This document shows, in pieces, positions 13,387 to 14,974 of a stretch of 14,974 bases of DNA. A program made the position numbers and the translations under genes. The first letter of the stretch is position 1. The number at the start of each line of letters is the position of its first letter. Source of the DNA: JAXJYR01 sp964593515 (lineage in GTDB: Bacteria; Bacillota_I; Bacilli_A; Erysipelotrichales; Erysipelotrichaceae); NCBI GenBank assembly GCA_964593515.1, contig CAZQJH010000024.1:1-14974 (forward strand), written 5' to 3'. Below the pieces are notes generated by a model. That model had not been told where the DNA came from. It saw nothing but the letters and a program-made list of their open reading frames with translations, and did not search any database.

Positions 13387-14940
13387 TTAAGCAATTTTAA
13401 GGGAATATTGTTCTAAATCCCAAATTTCATCCACAAAATCTTCATAGAACCAAGGATCATGGGATACTAAAATAACGGTTTGTGGATATTCAATTAAAGC
13501 TCTTTTTAATTCTTCTTTTGCATCTTGATCTAAATGGTTAGTCGGTTCGTCAAGAACTAAAACATTATGTTCTTTATTTAATAAAGCACATAATCTTACT
13601 TTAGCTTGTTCTCCTCCAGATAAAACATTCATCACTGATTCAATATGATCACTAGTTAAAGCACATTTAGCTAAAGCAGCTCTTACTTCACGATTATCCA
13701 TTGCGGGAAAACGATCCCAAATGTATTGTAGCGCTGTTTCACTATTATATTGTTCTTCTTGTTGGAAGAAACCAATATCACTATAACTATCAACTATAAC
13801 TTCCCCACTGTAAGGTGGAATAATTCCTAATAATGTTTTTAATAAAGTAGATTTACCAATCCCATTAACTCCTTTAATAGCAATTTTCTTATTACGTTCT
13901 AAAGCAATTTTCATTGGTTTTGATAATGGTTCATCATAACCAATTACTAAATCACTAGCTTCAAAAATCACTTTTCCACTTGTTCGTGAAGTTAAGAAAG
14001 TAAATTCTGGTTTTAATTTAAACTTAGGACGTTCTAATAATTCCATTTTATCTAATTTCTTTTGTCGTGAATGGGCCATATTACGAGTAGCTACTCTTGC
14101 TTTATTACGTGCAATAAAGTCTTGTAGATCCTCAATTTCTTTTTGTTGTTTACGATAAGCAGCTTCAAATTGACGTTGTTTCATTTCATATTGTTCTAAG
14201 AAATAGTTATAATCACCAACATATCTAGTTAAATGACCATTTTCAACATGATAAATAATATTTACTACTTTATTTAAGAATTCAATATCATGACTTACTA
14301 AAATAAAGGCATTTTCATAATTAATTAAGAAATTTTCTAACCAACGAATATGATTTTCATCTAAATAGTTAGTAGGCTCATCCAATACTAAAATCATTGG
14401 ATTTTCTAAAAGTAATTTACATAGTAATACTTTACTACGTTGTCCTCCAGATAACATACTAACATCTTTATCTAACCCAATATCCATTAATCCTAAACCT
14501 TGAGCAACTTCATTAATTTTCGTATCAATATCATAGAAACCACTACTATCTAGAATTGTTTGAATTTCCCCAACATTTTCCATTAATTCATTCATGCGTT
14601 CATCACTACAGTCACACATTTCATTATAGTTATCTAACATTTCTTTTTCTAAATCGAATAAATGGGCAAAAGCACTTTGTAATACTTCTTTAACTACCAT
14701 TCCTTTAGTTAAGACACTATGTTGATCTAAATAACCGACCGTAATACGATTACACCATTCAACTTTCCCTTCTTCCGGGGTTAATTTTCCATTTAATATA
14801 TTTAAAAAGGTACTCTTACCTTCACCATTAGCTCCAATTAAAGCCACGTGTTCTCCGTTTAATAAACGAAAAGATACATCTTCTAAAATAACACGTCCAC
14901 CAAAACTATGTGATACATTTGATACAGTAACAATACTCAT
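13387..14940 (-). CDS. ABC-F family ATPase, YfmM-like, ribosome-associated
   Basis: ABC-F proteins have two ATPase domains and no membrane part. They act at the ribosomal E site to relieve stalls, and some give resistance to ribosome-targeting antibiotics. The 517-residue product has Walker A GANGEGKST (36-44), signature LSGGQ (163-167), Walker B ILVLDEPT (183-190) and SHD (216-218). An interdomain linker rich in K, R and Q (about 240-320) follows, then a second set: GVNGIGKST (357-365), LSGGE (440-444), VLDEPTNHLD (462-471) and SHD near 493. All catalytic residues are intact and there is no C-terminal extension. By memory the N-terminus (NVSHSFGGR) resembles Bacillus YfmM. ATG at 14940 is preceded by AAGGAAGTG; an in-frame upstream ATG pair lacks a site. 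Nothing specifically indicates antibiotic resistance. Confidence 0.93.
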   Translation of the reverse strand: MSIVTVSNVSHSFGGRVILEDVSFRLLNGEHVALIGANGEGKSTFLNILNGKLTPEEGKVEWCNRITVGYLDQHSVLTKGMVVKEVLQSAFAHLFDLEKEMLDNYNEMCDCSDERMNELMENVGEIQTILDSSGFYDIDTKINEVAQGLGLMDIGLDKDVSMLSGGQRSKVLLCKLLLENPMILVLDEPTNYLDENHIRWLENFLINYENAFILVSHDIEFLNKVVNIIYHVENGHLTRYVGDYNYFLEQYEMKQRQFEAAYRKQQKEIEDLQDFIARNKARVATRNMAHSRQKKLDKMELLERPKFKLKPEFTFLTSRTSGKVIFEASDLVIGYDEPLSKPMKIALERNKKIAIKGVNGIGKSTLLKTLLGIIPPYSGEVIVDSYSDIGFFQQEEQYNSETALQYIWDRFPAMDNREVRAALAKCALTSDHIESVMNVLSGGEQAKVRLCALLNKEHNVLVLDEPTNHLDQDAKEELKRALIEYPQTVILVSHDPWFYEDFVDEIWDLEQYSLKIA

Positions 14941-14967
14941 TATTTCACTTCCTTCCATCAAGCATAA

Positions 14968-14973
14968 AGTATA
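14968..14973 (-). promoter_or_regulatory. Possible -10 box of the ABC-F gene
   Basis: TATACT lies 28 nt upstream of the chosen start, at the window edge. The -35 region is outside the window, so this cannot be confirmed. Confidence 0.35.
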
Positions 14974-14974
14974 T

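Noticed and set aside
1..14974. Search for an undescribed defence or mobile system
   Set aside because: Every sizeable coding region is a recognisable housekeeping gene; no integrase, transposase, toxin-antitoxin pair, repeat array or composition break was seen.

Overview
The window is a compact stretch of AT-rich bacterial chromosome carrying housekeeping genes. All but one gene lie on the minus strand. The gene order (rpsP, KH-domain gene, rimM, trmD, rplS, lepB, rbgA, rnhB), strong AGGAGG-type ribosome binding sites, a T-box leader and an unpermuted genetic code (TGA is used as a stop, TGG for Trp) point to a low-GC Bacillota. The class Erysipelotrichia or a near relative is my best guess, but genus cannot be told from this sequence. 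I saw no phage, transposon, CRISPR, tRNA, rRNA or defence system.

Layout, in the direction of minus-strand transcription (high to low coordinates). An ABC-F ATPase and a Cof-type HAD phosphatase (14940-12612) form a tight pair. They run straight into the promoter and T-box leader of hisS-aspS (12615-9324). Downstream of aspS is a structured RNA of about 195 nt with its own extended -10 promoter and a terminator (9290-9080), most likely 6S RNA. It is followed closely by an HD-domain hydrolase gene (9063-8485). The single plus-strand gene, a TtcA-like tRNA thiolase (7477-8436), converges on the HD gene at a shared bidirectional terminator. It diverges from rpsO across a short back-to-back promoter region. 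Next come rpsO (with a probable autoregulatory leader) and pnp, each with a promoter and terminator.

The second half is the ribosome-maturation cluster. rpsP-khpA-rimM-trmD starts from a near-consensus promoter (4724-4697) and is interrupted by an unusual terminator that overlaps the khpA stop codon. rplS follows with its own promoter, leader and terminator. lepB-rbgA-rnhB and a cut-off small membrane protein gene then follow with no obvious promoter of their own.

Functionally the genes cover translation and RNA metabolism: tRNA charging (hisS, aspS), tRNA modification (trmD, ttcA), ribosomal proteins (S15, S16, L19), ribosome assembly (rimM, rbgA, khpA), RNA decay (pnp), RNA-DNA hybrid removal (rnhB) and a ribosome-associated ABC-F factor, with signal peptidase (lepB) as the protein-export member. 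The interest lies mainly in the RNA-level control signals between genes. I did not find a new protein system here.
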